Shown: positions 1 to 9,388 of the stretch, piece by piece
Layout of the letters: the number at the start of each line of letters is the position of its first letter
Position numbering within the stretch: position 1 is the stretch's first letter
Assembly: GCA_023416735.1 (NCBI GenBank)
Contig: JAEZGX010000001.1
Span: 62,001 to 126,000, forward strand
Length of the DNA: 64,000 nucleotides
From: Verrucomicrobiota bacterium
GTDB lineage: Bacteria; Verrucomicrobiota; Verrucomicrobiia; Opitutales; Opitutaceae
Direction of reading: 5' to 3'
Translations under genes and position numbers: made by a program
The notes under the pieces: generated by a model
Databases searched by the model: none
What the model saw: only the letters and a program-made list of their open reading frames with translations
What the model was told of the DNA's origin: nothing

Positions 1-1247
1 CAAAGATGCGCCATCCACTCGACGCCGCGCCGCTGATACGGACGCAGTATTTCCGGCAACGCCGGCGGCGCTTCCGGCGCCGCGAGCACCTTCTGCCGCC
101 ACGCTTCGATCTCCGGCGACAACGTCAGCTTCAATCGCGCATCGTTGAACAACGAGAACACGAGATACGGCGAAACCGCGTCTTCCGTCCGCGCCTCCGC
201 GAGATTGTCACGCCACGCGCTGAACGACGCCCACTTGTCCGCCGCCAGCGCCACGATGCCCACGCTCGGCAAGATCACCGGCGCTCCGCCTTTCTTCAGC
301 AGCGCACTCACTTCCGCATCCGTCAGCATCCTCTCGCCCGCACGGAAAATCCAACGCAGGTTCAATCCCGTCACGTCGCTTGCCGCCGCCCCCGCGCCAT
401 TCGCCGCGCCCGAGGTTTTCGCTTCCGCAACCGCTTCGATTTCGATCGCTCGCGTGCCTTTCAACAGATTCGCCGCCTTGTCGTCCAACTCCACCGCGAA
501 CATCTTCTTCCATGCGGGCAGCACGACTTTCAGGAAGTTCGGAATCTCCACCAGCGACTCCATCAAATACACGCCGGTCTCCTGATGATAAAGGAAGTGC
601 GCCTTGCGCGCATACGCCGCCAAGCCGATCAGCTTCGCGCGTTCGCCCGACGACACATGGCCGCTGCCATTCGCGTGCGCCGCCGCCCCCAGCGCCGGAT
701 GACGCGTCTTGCCATCTGCTTCCGCCCAATACGCCTGAAAGGTCAGCCCCGCCGTCTTGGTCTTGAACACGAGAAGCAGCGTGCGTGAAGCCGCGCCGTT
801 TTTCCCGTTTGCGCCGGCCGCGCCATTCCCTTCTCCGCCGCCCTGCGAGGCGTGCCCGTTCGTCTCCGCCGCTTTGCCCGCTGCTCCATTTGCGCCCCCT
901 TCACTCGGCAACGGCGAAATCTCGTCCGCCACGAGTTCCTCAATCTCGTGCAATCCCGCGACAGCCAACGCATGCGCCACATCGCGATCCGTCGTCGATG
1001 AGCGCACCGACAACCCCGTCGGTCCCCATTCGATCACCGCATACTCATCCTTCTTCTCCACGCGGCGGTGAATGATCGCGTCCTTCACCGTCAATTCCAG
1101 CTCCCGCACCTGCCCGTCGACGTAGATCCGTCGCCCTTGCTCAAGTTGTTCTGCAGTAAAGCCCGCCGCCCAATCGATTTCCAGCCGATCGAACCAAAAT
1201 TCCAAAGACTGGGGAGTGTAGACGCGCTTGGGACCGTGCGACTGCAT
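1..1247 (-). CDS. SNF2-type DEAD/DEAH helicase, N-terminal part (cut by the window edge)
   Basis: This reading frame is open from an ATG at 1247 to the left edge, so only about 415 N-terminal residues are visible. The last visible residues read RPYQRRGVEWM, the typical entry (Q-motif-like) of the SNF2/RapA ATPase core; the Walker motifs must lie outside the window. Before it is an alpha/beta region resembling the bacterial SNF2-associated domain (for example 'LTDAEVSALLKKGGAP'). A Gly/Ala/Asn-rich low-complexity linker at about residues 110-150 separates this from an N-terminal domain that could be a degenerate SWIM-like module, although I see no zinc cysteines. The family moves along or remodels nucleic acid and nucleoprotein using ATP. 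It lies downstream of waaA and the small 1426-1680 gene on the same strand. The family call is firm; the exact role is unknown. Confidence 0.75.
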   Translation of the reverse strand, partial: MQSHGPKRVYTPQSLEFWFDRLEIDWAAGFTAEQLEQGRRIYVDGQVRELELTVKDAIIHRRVEKKDEYAVIEWGPTGLSVRSSTTDRDVAHALAVAGLHEIEELVADEISPLPSEGGANGAAGKAAETNGHASQGGGEGNGAAGANGKNGAASRTLLLVFKTKTAGLTFQAYWAEADGKTRHPALGAAAHANGSGHVSSGERAKLIGLAAYARKAHFLYHQETGVYLMESLVEIPNFLKVVLPAWKKMFAVELDDKAANLLKGTRAIEIEAVAEAKTSGAANGAGAAASDVTGLNLRWIFRAGERMLTDAEVSALLKKGGAPVILPSVGIVALAADKWASFSAWRDNLAEARTEDAVSPYLVFSLFNDARLKLTLSPEIEAWRQKVLAAPEAPPALPEILRPYQRRGVEWMAHL

Positions 1248-1425
1248 TACGCGAAAAGGTGCGACGGTAGAATTCGGCTCAGGCGGTGCAATCCCGAAGT
1301 GAGTAATTTTCCCCGGGTGCATTTTCTCCCGAGGTCTGACGCAGCCGCCGATCCACCACCTCCCCTCTCGCCCGGGAAACTGATGAGTTCCCCCGCAGAC
1401 GTTGCCCGCCGCGCGAGCCGCAGGA

Positions 1426-1680
1426 TCACCGCGCCCTCACACCCGATTCCGCCAACACCTCCACCTCGGCCTCCCTCCAAAAGTCGCGTTCATCCCGCAC
1501 ATTCCCGCTCCCGCGCATCAGTTCATCCGCCCGCCGCGCCACACTCAGCAAGAGTCGCACGATTTCATCCGACGCAGTTCCATCAAAGGTAGCTTCAGCA
1601 TTATTCATCGCTCCGACAGTTTGCCGGCTCGCCATGTCGGCGCCGCGACGTCCGCGTAACAAAAACGCAACGACGCTCAC
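1426..1680 (-). CDS. Small DUF2934-like protein
   Basis: An 84-residue frame starting at a GTG. A GGAGG sits about 10 nt before this start, immediately after the waaA stop codon, which suggests translational coupling to waaA. The central segment (about residues 35-78) has the pattern RADELM...DERDFWREAEVEVL. It resembles the short DUF2934 family, where an R-A-x-E-L helix is followed by a conserved R-D-x-x-x-W-x-x-A-E helix. No signal peptide or membrane segment is seen. The function of the family is unknown. ATG starts at 1635 or 1608 are possible alternatives, but they lack an equally good ribosome binding site. The 178 bases between this gene and the helicase hold nothing I can recognise. 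Confidence 0.5.
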   Translation of the reverse strand: MSVVAFLLRGRRGADMASRQTVGAMNNAEATFDGTASDEIVRLLLSVARRADELMRGSGNVRDERDFWREAEVEVLAESGVRAR

Positions 1681-1695
1681 GCGCCCGCGCCCTCC

Positions 1696-2979
1696 TCAGC
1701 GCTTCGCCAGCTCCTCTCGCAACACCGCCAGCGTGCGCTCCACCGCGCCGGCATTGGCGCGCTGCCAATTCGCCGCCGCCGCCGCCACGCTCGCGCGTCT
1801 CGCCGCATCGTCCAACAGCGCTTTCACTTCCGCGCTCAACGCATACTCGTCCGCCACTTGCACCGCGCCGCCGCACTCCACCAGCTCGCGCGCGATCGTC
1901 CTGAAATTGCTCATCGCCGGTCCAAACACGATCGGCTTTCCCAACGCCGCCGCTTCCACCGGCGTCTGTCCGCCTTCATTTGGCGGCAGACTTTTTCCCA
2001 CGAATACCAAGTCCGCGAGCTGCGTGAGTTTTTGCAGCTCCCCCGTCGTGTCGCCGACCGCAACCTGCACGCGTTCCTTCGCCACCCCGTGCGAACGCAA
2101 ATGATAACTCGCCCCCGCCGTCCGCACCAAACGTTCGATCTCCGGCCGTCGCTCGGCATGCCGCGGCACGAGCAGCAACGCGCATCGCGTTCCGGCCTTG
2201 TTCAACTCCGCCCACACTTCCAACAACGCCTCCTCCTCGCCGGGCCAGGTCGACGAACCGAGCAACACGCGCTCCTCGCCCAAACCCAACTCGCGCCGCA
2301 ATTCCGCTTTCTCCCTCTCCGTCAAAGCCGCGATCTTCACGTCGAGCTTCAGATTGCCGGTATTCGTCACGCGCTCCGCCGGCACGCCAAGTTCCCGCAA
2401 CCGCCGCTCGTCCTGCGCCGAACTCGCCAGCAGCCGCGCAATTCCACTCAGCACCGTGCCTCGCGCGACGCCGAATCGCTGCATCCGGCGAAACGTTTTG
2501 TCCGACATCCGCGCATTGATGCAGATCACCGGAACGCCACGTGTAACCGCTTGGTGGATATGCTCGGGCCAGCGTTCGCCCTCCGTCAGAACCGCCAGAT
2601 CCGGCGCCACCGCCCGCCACGCCCGCACCGAAAAGGGCCACCAATCGATCGGAAAATAGCCCATCCCGATCGCAAGATGCGCATACCGACTGACCGCCAC
2701 GCGATAGCCCGTGCTCGTCGTGGTCGTCAGATAAATCTCCACGCCGCCTTCCTTCACCAGCGCCTCGAGCAAAGGTCCGATCGCGAGCACTTCACCGACG
2801 CTTACCGCCTGCACCCACACCCGTCGCACCCGCGGTCGTTTCGCCGGCAGCCCGTCATGCGCGCCAAACCGCTCGCCAAACTTGTCGCGATATCCTCCGC
2901 GCCGCCGCATCCGCAACAAATACCGCGGCGCCAGGATCAGCAGCGCCGGCAGGAAAAGCAGTCGATAAAGCCAAAGCAT
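1696..2979 (-). CDS. waaA: 3-deoxy-D-manno-octulosonic acid (KDO) transferase
   Basis: A 427-residue inner-membrane glycosyltransferase that adds KDO from CMP-KDO to the lipid A precursor, the first step of LPS core assembly. The N-terminus has one hydrophobic anchor (YRLLFLPALLILAP) followed by the basic RMRRRGGYRDKFGERFG typical of WaaA. The acceptor-side motif appears as 'VSVGEVLA', and 'LTEGERWPEH' corresponds to the conserved T-E-x-E-x-W-P segment. The C-terminal half carries the family 30 glycosyltransferase end 'LPPNEGGQTPVEAAALGKPIVFGP'. The length is normal for the family. It is divergent from the M16 protease (3132), with 152 bp between the two starts. It belongs functionally with the LPS genes at 48-54 kb, but is not adjacent to them. 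Confidence 0.95.
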   Translation of the reverse strand: MLWLYRLLFLPALLILAPRYLLRMRRRGGYRDKFGERFGAHDGLPAKRPRVRRVWVQAVSVGEVLAIGPLLEALVKEGGVEIYLTTTTSTGYRVAVSRYAHLAIGMGYFPIDWWPFSVRAWRAVAPDLAVLTEGERWPEHIHQAVTRGVPVICINARMSDKTFRRMQRFGVARGTVLSGIARLLASSAQDERRLRELGVPAERVTNTGNLKLDVKIAALTEREKAELRRELGLGEERVLLGSSTWPGEEEALLEVWAELNKAGTRCALLLVPRHAERRPEIERLVRTAGASYHLRSHGVAKERVQVAVGDTTGELQKLTQLADLVFVGKSLPPNEGGQTPVEAAALGKPIVFGPAMSNFRTIARELVECGGAVQVADEYALSAEVKALLDDAARRASVAAAAANWQRANAGAVERTLAVLREELAKR

Positions 2980-3131
2980 GGAGTTCGGGGTCGTCGGCGG
3001 GTCACTTCAAAACCCCGGCTTTTCTTTTCCGAGCCTTTTATGCGCACGTTTCACATTCTTTAAACGCACTTCGCGGGCTCTTCCCGGGATTTCGGAGTGA
3101 CTCCTTTTCCGTCGCTTCAAAATTAGTCGCG

Positions 3132-6005
3132 ATGGTCCTCTTCAGCCGCGGGTTTGTTGTCCTCGCTTTGCTTGCGCTCGCACCGCTGTGCGCCGCCGCC
3201 TGGCCGCACGAAGCCAGCGATCTTCCGCCGCACCCGGACGCGCGTTTCGGCACCCTTCCCAACGGTCTCCGCTACGTCGTCCTCCCCAACGCCGAGCCGC
3301 GCGATCACGTCGCCCTCCGTTTGGTCGTTCTCGCCGGCTCGCTTCACGAGCAGGAAAACGAACGCGGTTTCGCCCACTTCGTCGAGCACATGGCCTTCGC
3401 CAGCACGCGTCGTTTTCCCCGTCACACGATTGTCGATACGCTGCAACGTCACGGCATCGCGTTCGGCGCCGACGCCACCGCGTTCACGTTTCCCACTCAC
3501 ACCGTATATCAGATAGACATTCCCCTCGATCCTGCCGGCCAACGTCTCGACGAAGCACTTTCGGCGCTGCGCGAATTCGTCAGCGAACAAATCTTTGAGC
3601 CCGACGCCCTCGAGCGCGAACGCGGCGTCATCAAAAGCGAGCGTCGCGCCCGCGATCATTGGCAGGCCCGCGCGTCCTTGGCGCGCGAGAACTTCATCCA
3701 TTCATCCTCCCTCCGCACGCGGCGAAATCCGATCGGCGATGAAGCGGTGATCGCGTCTGCCGACGCCGCCGCGCTCCGCGCGTTCTACGAAGCGTGGTAT
3801 CGTCCCGACAACGCCGTCCTCCTCGCCGTCGGCGATCTCTCGGCCGACGCGCTCGAAGAAAAAGTCCGCGCTCATTTCAAGTCCTGGTCCGCCCCTGCCG
3901 CGCCTCTTCCACCGCCTCCCGATCGCGGCTTTTCCGCGAACCCCGGCCAACTCGACTCATTCGTCTGCGCCGAACCCGCCGCCGGCGCGCTTTCCCTCGA
4001 ACTCGTTTCTGTTCTGCCGGGCTCCAATGGCGTTGAAACCGCCGCCTCCCGCGTCGCCGCCATGCGCCGCGAAATCGTCATCACGATGCTTCACGAGCGG
4101 CTGCAGCAACTTCGCCGCAATCACTCGCGCGACTTCGGCACCGCCGGCGCGTTCACGCGCGAAGAGGGTCAACATCACTCTGAATTCATTCTCGCGCTCG
4201 ACTCCGCTACGTCCGCGTGGTCCGCCGCCGCTTCTGCTCTCGGTCGCGAATGGCGCCGCGCCCACGAGCTCGGTTTCAGCACCGAGGAGATCGCCGCCGC
4301 GGCCCGCACCGTTCGCCGTCGCTTCGAACACGCCGCTTCTTCCTCCGAAGCTTCGCGCGATCTTGCCGATCGTTTCGCCTTCACCCTCGTCGCCAACCAA
4401 ATCCCGTCTTCCTGGGCGCAACTCGGCGGGAGCATGGAAGTCGCGCTCGCGACGCTTACGCCTGAATCGTCGCGCGATCTGTTTCGCACGATGTGGCCGC
4501 CGAACGCTTCGTTTCTGTTCGGCCTCGGCAATCTCCCGCTCGCCCATCCCGCGCCCGCTCTCGCCGATTCCTATCGCGCCGGTCTCGCCGCCGAATTGCT
4601 GGCGCTTCCGCACCCGCCGCCCGCCGAGCTCCGCTACACGCCTGCCGCATCCGCCGGTCGGATACGCCGTCGCTCGCACGTTGCCGATCTCGACGTCCAC
4701 TTGATTGAATTCGCGAACGGCGTTCGTCTGAATCTCAAGCGCACCGATTCCACGCGTAACAGCGTCTCCCTTCGCGCTCGCGTCGGCTCAGGCCGCGTCG
4801 GCCAACCCGAACATCTTCCCGGCCTCGCTCTTCTCGCTGGCGCTTACCTCAACGACGCCGGCGTCGGTCGTCATCCAGGTCATGAGCTCCAGCGTTTCGT
4901 CGACGAACGCAACTTCGCCCTGTCCTTCAACGCCGACGAAGACGCGTTCATCTTCTCCGGCGGATCCGCAACCGCATCGCTGCCCGACTTGCTCCAACTT
5001 CTCAGCGCCTATCTCAGCGATCCCGCGTGGCGTTCCGACGAATTCGATGCCGCGCAGCGTCGCGTCATCTCCCATTTCCACGACTCCTTGCACGAGCCGT
5101 CTTCGTCTTTGCAGATCGCGGCCGCGCGCGTGATTTCCCGCAACGATCCGCGGTTCACCTTGCCCGCGCCGTCCGAGACCAACGCACGCACGCTCGCCGA
5201 GCTCATGAGCTGGATCGACCCCGAGCTCCGGTCCGGCGGCGTTGAGATCGGACTCGTCGGCGATTTCGACCTCGAAGCCACCCTCGACTTCGCCGCGCGC
5301 ACGCTCGGCGCTCTCCCGCCTCGCGCCGCGCGCCCCGTCGAGCGCAACGCCCGCGCCACAGTCCGCTTCGAACGAAACCCCGGACGCTGGCAGTCTTCCG
5401 TTGATTCAAGCATCCCGCGCGCCGCCCTCCGCGCGCAATGGCCAGTCCGCGGCTGTGGGGACATCCATCAGCGGCGACGTCTCGAAACCCTCGCCGCGAT
5501 TTTCCAAAACCGCGTTCGCCGCGAGATCCGCGAGCAGCTCGGCGCCACCTACGATCCCGCCGCCGAGATCTTCAGCGGCGACACGCTCCGCGACGACGGC
5601 TACCTCTTGATCGAGTTCTCACTGAATCCCGCCGACGCCCCTCGTCTCGCGCAACGCATCGTCGACATCGCCGCCGATCTCGCCGCCCACGGCGTATCCG
5701 AAGAAGAACTTCAAGCCGTCGTTCAACCTCGGCTCGCGGAAAACGCCGTCCGCCTCCGCGACCACGGCTACTGGCTCTTTAACGTCCTTTCCGCCGCGCA
5801 AACGCAGCCCGCCCGGCTCGAATGGCCGCGCACGCGCCACGACGACTACGCCCGCATCACCCGCCGCCAAATCCGCAAAACCGCCGCCAACTTCCTCGCT
5901 CCCTCGCGCGCCCAGCTTTTCGTCGCCGCTCCTTCGTCGGGGCGAGCCCGCGCGCTCGCCGTTCAGTCTTCCGCCCCTGCCGCCCTGCCTGGCGGATCCC
6001 ATTGA
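3132..6005 (+). CDS. Two-domain M16 family zinc metalloprotease, exported
   Basis: A 957-residue protein with a hydrophobic N-terminal signal (about residues 1-24, ending CAAAWPHEA). The inverted zinc motif HFVEH lies at residues 82-86, and the third zinc ligand is a Glu near 161-163 in 'ALERERGVIKSE', the usual M16 spacing. A second, catalytically inert M16 domain follows in the C-terminal half: 'ANGVRLNLKRTDSTRNS' opens it, and 'LGATYDPAAE' matches the substrate-binding end of the family. Such enzymes degrade peptides and misfolded polypeptides, here most likely in the periplasm. The gene is divergent from waaA. The next gene (GH43) begins 26 bp after its stop. Confidence 0.93.
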   Translation: MVLFSRGFVVLALLALAPLCAAAWPHEASDLPPHPDARFGTLPNGLRYVVLPNAEPRDHVALRLVVLAGSLHEQENERGFAHFVEHMAFASTRRFPRHTIVDTLQRHGIAFGADATAFTFPTHTVYQIDIPLDPAGQRLDEALSALREFVSEQIFEPDALERERGVIKSERRARDHWQARASLARENFIHSSSLRTRRNPIGDEAVIASADAAALRAFYEAWYRPDNAVLLAVGDLSADALEEKVRAHFKSWSAPAAPLPPPPDRGFSANPGQLDSFVCAEPAAGALSLELVSVLPGSNGVETAASRVAAMRREIVITMLHERLQQLRRNHSRDFGTAGAFTREEGQHHSEFILALDSATSAWSAAASALGREWRRAHELGFSTEEIAAAARTVRRRFEHAASSSEASRDLADRFAFTLVANQIPSSWAQLGGSMEVALATLTPESSRDLFRTMWPPNASFLFGLGNLPLAHPAPALADSYRAGLAAELLALPHPPPAELRYTPAASAGRIRRRSHVADLDVHLIEFANGVRLNLKRTDSTRNSVSLRARVGSGRVGQPEHLPGLALLAGAYLNDAGVGRHPGHELQRFVDERNFALSFNADEDAFIFSGGSATASLPDLLQLLSAYLSDPAWRSDEFDAAQRRVISHFHDSLHEPSSSLQIAAARVISRNDPRFTLPAPSETNARTLAELMSWIDPELRSGGVEIGLVGDFDLEATLDFAARTLGALPPRAARPVERNARATVRFERNPGRWQSSVDSSIPRAALRAQWPVRGCGDIHQRRRLETLAAIFQNRVRREIREQLGATYDPAAEIFSGDTLRDDGYLLIEFSLNPADAPRLAQRIVDIAADLAAHGVSEEELQAVVQPRLAENAVRLRDHGYWLFNVLSAAQTQPARLEWPRTRHDDYARITRRQIRKTAANFLAPSRAQLFVAAPSSGRARALAVQSSAPAALPGGSH

Positions 6006-6031
6006 ACTCCGTCGTTCCGTCCGCACTCGCC

Positions 6032-7075
6032 ATGTCGGCGCGCACCGTTGCCGTGCCTCGTCCGCAAACCGCCGCCGCGCAGCTCCTCATTCCCGCTCCC
6101 GCGCAGGACCCTCACGTTCACTTCCACGCGGATCGTTACTACTACACGGAATCGTCACCGACCGGCATCTTCGTCCGCACGGCGGCGAACTTCGCCGAAT
6201 TTGGATCGTCGTCCCGCCGGCGCGTCTGGTCGCCGCCCGCTCGCGGACCCGTTTCCCGCAATCTCTGGGCTCCTGAGCTCCACCGCATCGACGGACGCCA
6301 CTACATCTATTTCGCCGCCGATGACGGCCACAACGCCCACCATCGCATGTGGGTCCTCGGCGCGCTCAGCGACGATCCCGCCGGGGACTACACGTTGATC
6401 GGCTCCCTCGACACCCAAGGTTGGGCGATCGACGGCACACCTTTCACCGACCGTTCAGGCGAGCGCTTCTTCGTGTGGTCCGGCTGGCCTGGCGAGCGCG
6501 ACGGCTGCCAAAATCTCTACATCGCTCGGATGAAAAACGCGTGCGAACTCTCCACCCCACGCAGACTTCTCGCGACGCCCAGCGAAACTTGGGAACGCCA
6601 CGCGATGCCCATCTGCGAAGGTCCGCAAATCCTCCAGCGCGACGGTCGCACGTTTCTCGTTTATTCCGCCAGCGGCTCGTGGACTCCGCACTACTGCCTC
6701 GGCCTTCTGGAACACACCGGCGGCGACTTCCTCAACGCTTCCAACTGGATCAAACACGGCTGCGTCTTCGCGCCCGATGATCACACGTTCGGCGTCGGCC
6801 ACTGCGGCTTCACGACCACGCGCGACGGCGAAGACTGGATCCTCTATCACGCCAAAACCTCACGCCGTGCCGGCTGGCAGGATCGCGAGGTTCGCGCCCA
6901 ACCCTTCATGTGGTCCGCCGCCGGCCTGCCGATCTTTCAATCGCCGCCGACCGCAGGTGTTGCCCGTCACTCCGAGCGAACCGGAACCTCCAACTCTTCC
7001 TCTTCGGAAAACTTCAGATTAAACAACGGCAGCAGGCACAACAGCCCCGCGACCGTAAGCCCGAGCACCGCGTAA
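6032..7075 (+). CDS. Glycoside hydrolase family 43-like enzyme
   Basis: A 347-residue five-bladed beta-propeller glycosidase, the family that includes arabinofuranosidases and xylosidases. All three acidic catalytic positions can be proposed: Asp26 in 'AQDPHVHF' (general base), Asp134 in 'WAIDGTPF' (pKa modulator) and Glu196 in 'CEGPQIL' (general acid). No clear signal peptide is seen from the ATG at 6032; a TTG ten codons upstream, just inside the end of the M16 gene, is another possible start. The substrate cannot be read from the sequence. The recognisable domain ends near base 6958. The last ~37 residues are low complexity and are encoded opposite the 3' end of the exosortase gene, so the two genes overlap tail to tail by 109 bp. 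Confidence 0.85.
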   Translation: MSARTVAVPRPQTAAAQLLIPAPAQDPHVHFHADRYYYTESSPTGIFVRTAANFAEFGSSSRRRVWSPPARGPVSRNLWAPELHRIDGRHYIYFAADDGHNAHHRMWVLGALSDDPAGDYTLIGSLDTQGWAIDGTPFTDRSGERFFVWSGWPGERDGCQNLYIARMKNACELSTPRRLLATPSETWERHAMPICEGPQILQRDGRTFLVYSASGSWTPHYCLGLLEHTGGDFLNASNWIKHGCVFAPDDHTFGVGHCGFTTTRDGEDWILYHAKTSRRAGWQDREVRAQPFMWSAAGLPIFQSPPTAGVARHSERTGTSNSSSSENFRLNNGSRHNSPATVSPSTA

Positions 7076-7974
7076 CCCGCCACGTCGTGCACCACGCCGC
7101 CGATCGACTCAGGCCCGTTTTGATACGCCCAGCCGGTTAAAAACAAACCGCGCACCAGATTCGTCAAAAACGCGAACGCCATCGCCGCCGCCACCAGCGC
7201 GATCTTCTTCCACAACTTTTCCAGGAACACCGCCCCCAGAAACGATCCCGCGAACAAACACGCCGTCAGCGAACGAATCCCCGAACACGCGTCCTCCACC
7301 CCGATCTTTCCGGTCGGCAGCACCAGCACGTTTCCCTGCTGCTCGAGCGGCAGTCTCAGAAAATCGAATACAAACGAAACCACCGTCACCACTTTCCTCA
7401 ACAGGAAGAGATTTAGCTGATTCTCGATCACCGACACCATCGGTGCCGACACCAGCCACACCAGCGCGGGAAACAGAAACAATCCCGTCAGCTTGACCCG
7501 GCTGTCCGTCCAAATCCCCGCCACGCCCGTCACGCGTTTTCCTTCACCGCGTTCCGGCGCATTCAGAAAAATCACCGGCAACACGATTCCCGCCGCTCCC
7601 AGCGTGATCGCCAACGTCCCGGGGTGCGACGACCCCGCGCCCGCGCGATAAAACGCGCCGAGCAAAAACAACAGCACGCCCGCCGTCACCATCCCGCCCG
7701 CGACGACGCGCAACATCCATTTCGCCGCGCCTTCCGCTCGCACGCTTTCCGCGCTTCGGCATGCCGTCGCCGCGGCGACAATCCGGTTCCACCGATCGTA
7801 AACCACAAACGCGACAAACGCCGGCACCAGCCAACCGAAGCTGTAATCCTCCTTCGTGCTCCACCAGTGCGACTGATCCCAAGCGACAAACGCCAGAAAC
7901 CCCGCACTCAATCCCAGCGCCGTCGCGAACGGCGCCGTCACTTCGGCCCCCAAGCGTTGCCACAAGCCTTTCAT
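6967..7974 (-). CDS. Exosortase/archaeosortase family transpeptidase
   Basis: A 335-residue polytopic inner-membrane protein with about eight hydrophobic helices. The catalytic triad of the family is present: Cys230 in 'EDACSGIRSL', Arg275 in 'TNLVRGLFL' and His296 in 'VVHDVAGY'. Exosortases cleave C-terminal PEP-CTERM-type sorting signals and transfer the protein to an extracellular carrier, usually in bacteria that make exopolysaccharide. No EpsI-like C-terminal domain is fused. None of the exported proteins in this window ends with a PEP-CTERM tripartite tail, so its substrates must be encoded elsewhere. It lies 88 bp downstream of fabF on the same strand, and its 3' end overlaps the convergent GH43 gene. 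Confidence 0.93.
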   Translation of the reverse strand: MKGLWQRLGAEVTAPFATALGLSAGFLAFVAWDQSHWWSTKEDYSFGWLVPAFVAFVVYDRWNRIVAAATACRSAESVRAEGAAKWMLRVVAGGMVTAGVLLFLLGAFYRAGAGSSHPGTLAITLGAAGIVLPVIFLNAPERGEGKRVTGVAGIWTDSRVKLTGLFLFPALVWLVSAPMVSVIENQLNLFLLRKVVTVVSFVFDFLRLPLEQQGNVLVLPTGKIGVEDACSGIRSLTACLFAGSFLGAVFLEKLWKKIALVAAAMAFAFLTNLVRGLFLTGWAYQNGPESIGGVVHDVAGYAVLGLTVAGLLCLLPLFNLKFSEEEELEVPVRSE

Positions 7975-8062
7975 GCGCGATCGCGTTTCGTCATCAACAT
8001 GGACGCGACCACACCAGCCTCTCTCCCGCCTGTCAAAGCGCGGCTGCTCTCGCGATGCTCGC

Positions 8063-9388
8063 TCATGGCGCGCTCACCACGATCGACGCGTTCGTGCCGC
8101 CAAATCCGAAGCTGTTCGCCAGCGCCGCGCGCACCGTCCGCTTCACGGCGACGTTCGGCGTGAAGTTCAGCCCCGTGTCCGCGCATACCGGATCGATGTT
8201 CTCCAGATTGATGGTCGGCGGCACCACGCCTTCGTCGATGGCCTTCACCGCCGCAAACAACCCCATCGCACCGGCGCCGCCCAGCAAATGCCCCACCATC
8301 GACTTCACGCCGCTCACATTCATCTCCGCCTTGCGCTCGCCAAACACCGTCGCGATCGCCGCCGCTTCCTCGCCGTCGCCGCCCGGCGTCGAGGTCGCAT
8401 GGGCTGAAACGTAGTCGATTTCCGATACCGCCACGCCCGAACGCTCCAGCGCCGCTTTCATCGCGCGCGCCGAACCTTCCGCGCCCGGCGCCAGCGACGA
8501 GAGATGATACGCATCGGCCGACGCTCCATAGCCGCGTAACTCGGCATAGATCTTCGCGCCGCGTTTCAGCGCTTGCTCGCGCTCTTCCAACACAAACACC
8601 ACCGCGCCTTCCGACAGCACGAAGCCATCGCGATCGCGATCATACGGACGCGACGCCTTTTCCGGCGCATCGTTGCGCGTCGAGAGCGCCCGCATCTGCG
8701 CAAACGCCCCGATCGCCAGCGGCGTCACCGTCGATTCCGCTCCGCCCGCGATCATCACGTCCGCGTCGCCGCGCGCGATCGCCGCCGCCGCTTCGCCGAT
8801 CGCATGACCGCTCGTCGCACATGCCGACGCCACGCTCATGTTCGGTCCGCGAAAATCCAGCAACAAGCTCACCTGCCCCGCGAGCAGGTTCGGCGCGATT
8901 TGAATGATGAAGAACGGCGAAATCTTGCGATATCCGCCCGCCTTCCACGTGTCGTGCATCGCCTCCATTTCCGGCAACCCGCCCAGCCCCACACCGAGAT
9001 TCACACCCATGCGATCCGAGTTCAGCTCCAGCCGCTTCTCATCGAGCCCCGAGTCCGCATACGCCTCGACCGCTGCCGCCGCGCCGAGATGGGTAAACCG
9101 GCCAAATTTCTTCACATCCTTCGGCGTCAACACCTGCGTCACCGTTTCGTTCGCCGGCCCGCGCGGATGCAAGGGTTTTGCCAGCGCCTTCGTCGCATCG
9201 AAGCCTTTCACCTCTCCCGCGATCTGCGCCGAGCAACCGCTCGCGTCGAACCGCGTGATCTTTCCCAATCCACTCCGCCCCGCCACAAAACTCGCCCACG
9301 TCTCCTGCGCACTGTTTCCGCACGGCGTAACCGCACCCATTCCAGTGATCACAACGCGCCGGCGCATCGGGGAAGACGAAGTATTCAT
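8063..9388 (-). CDS. fabF: Beta-ketoacyl-ACP synthase II (FabF)
   Basis: A 441-residue condensing enzyme of type II fatty-acid synthesis, elongating acyl-ACP with malonyl-ACP in the cytoplasm. The nucleophile is in 'ASACATSG', the first catalytic His in 'SAHATSTPGGD' and the second in 'KSMVGHLLGGAG'; the glycine-rich C-terminus 'NSFGFGGTNAS' is also present. I chose the ATG at 9388 (MNTSSSPMRRRVVITG) because 'RRVVITGMGAVTPCG' is the usual FabF start; an in-frame extension to 9436 adds only non-conserved residues. Near residue 65 there is an insertion rich in Pro/Lys ('KPLHPRGPANE') compared with standard FabF. No acpP lies upstream. The 163 bp up to the divergent HIT gene hold no further gene. 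Confidence 0.95.
   Translation of the reverse strand: MNTSSSPMRRRVVITGMGAVTPCGNSAQETWASFVAGRSGLGKITRFDASGCSAQIAGEVKGFDATKALAKPLHPRGPANETVTQVLTPKDVKKFGRFTHLGAAAAVEAYADSGLDEKRLELNSDRMGVNLGVGLGGLPEMEAMHDTWKAGGYRKISPFFIIQIAPNLLAGQVSLLLDFRGPNMSVASACATSGHAIGEAAAAIARGDADVMIAGGAESTVTPLAIGAFAQMRALSTRNDAPEKASRPYDRDRDGFVLSEGAVVFVLEEREQALKRGAKIYAELRGYGASADAYHLSSLAPGAEGSARAMKAALERSGVAVSEIDYVSAHATSTPGGDGEEAAAIATVFGERKAEMNVSGVKSMVGHLLGGAGAMGLFAAVKAIDEGVVPPTINLENIDPVCADTGLNFTPNVAVKRTVRAALANSFGFGGTNASIVVSAP

Noticed and set aside
1858..3063. 401-codon frame opposite waaA
   Set aside because: No motif and Arg-rich composition. WaaA on the other strand is unambiguous.
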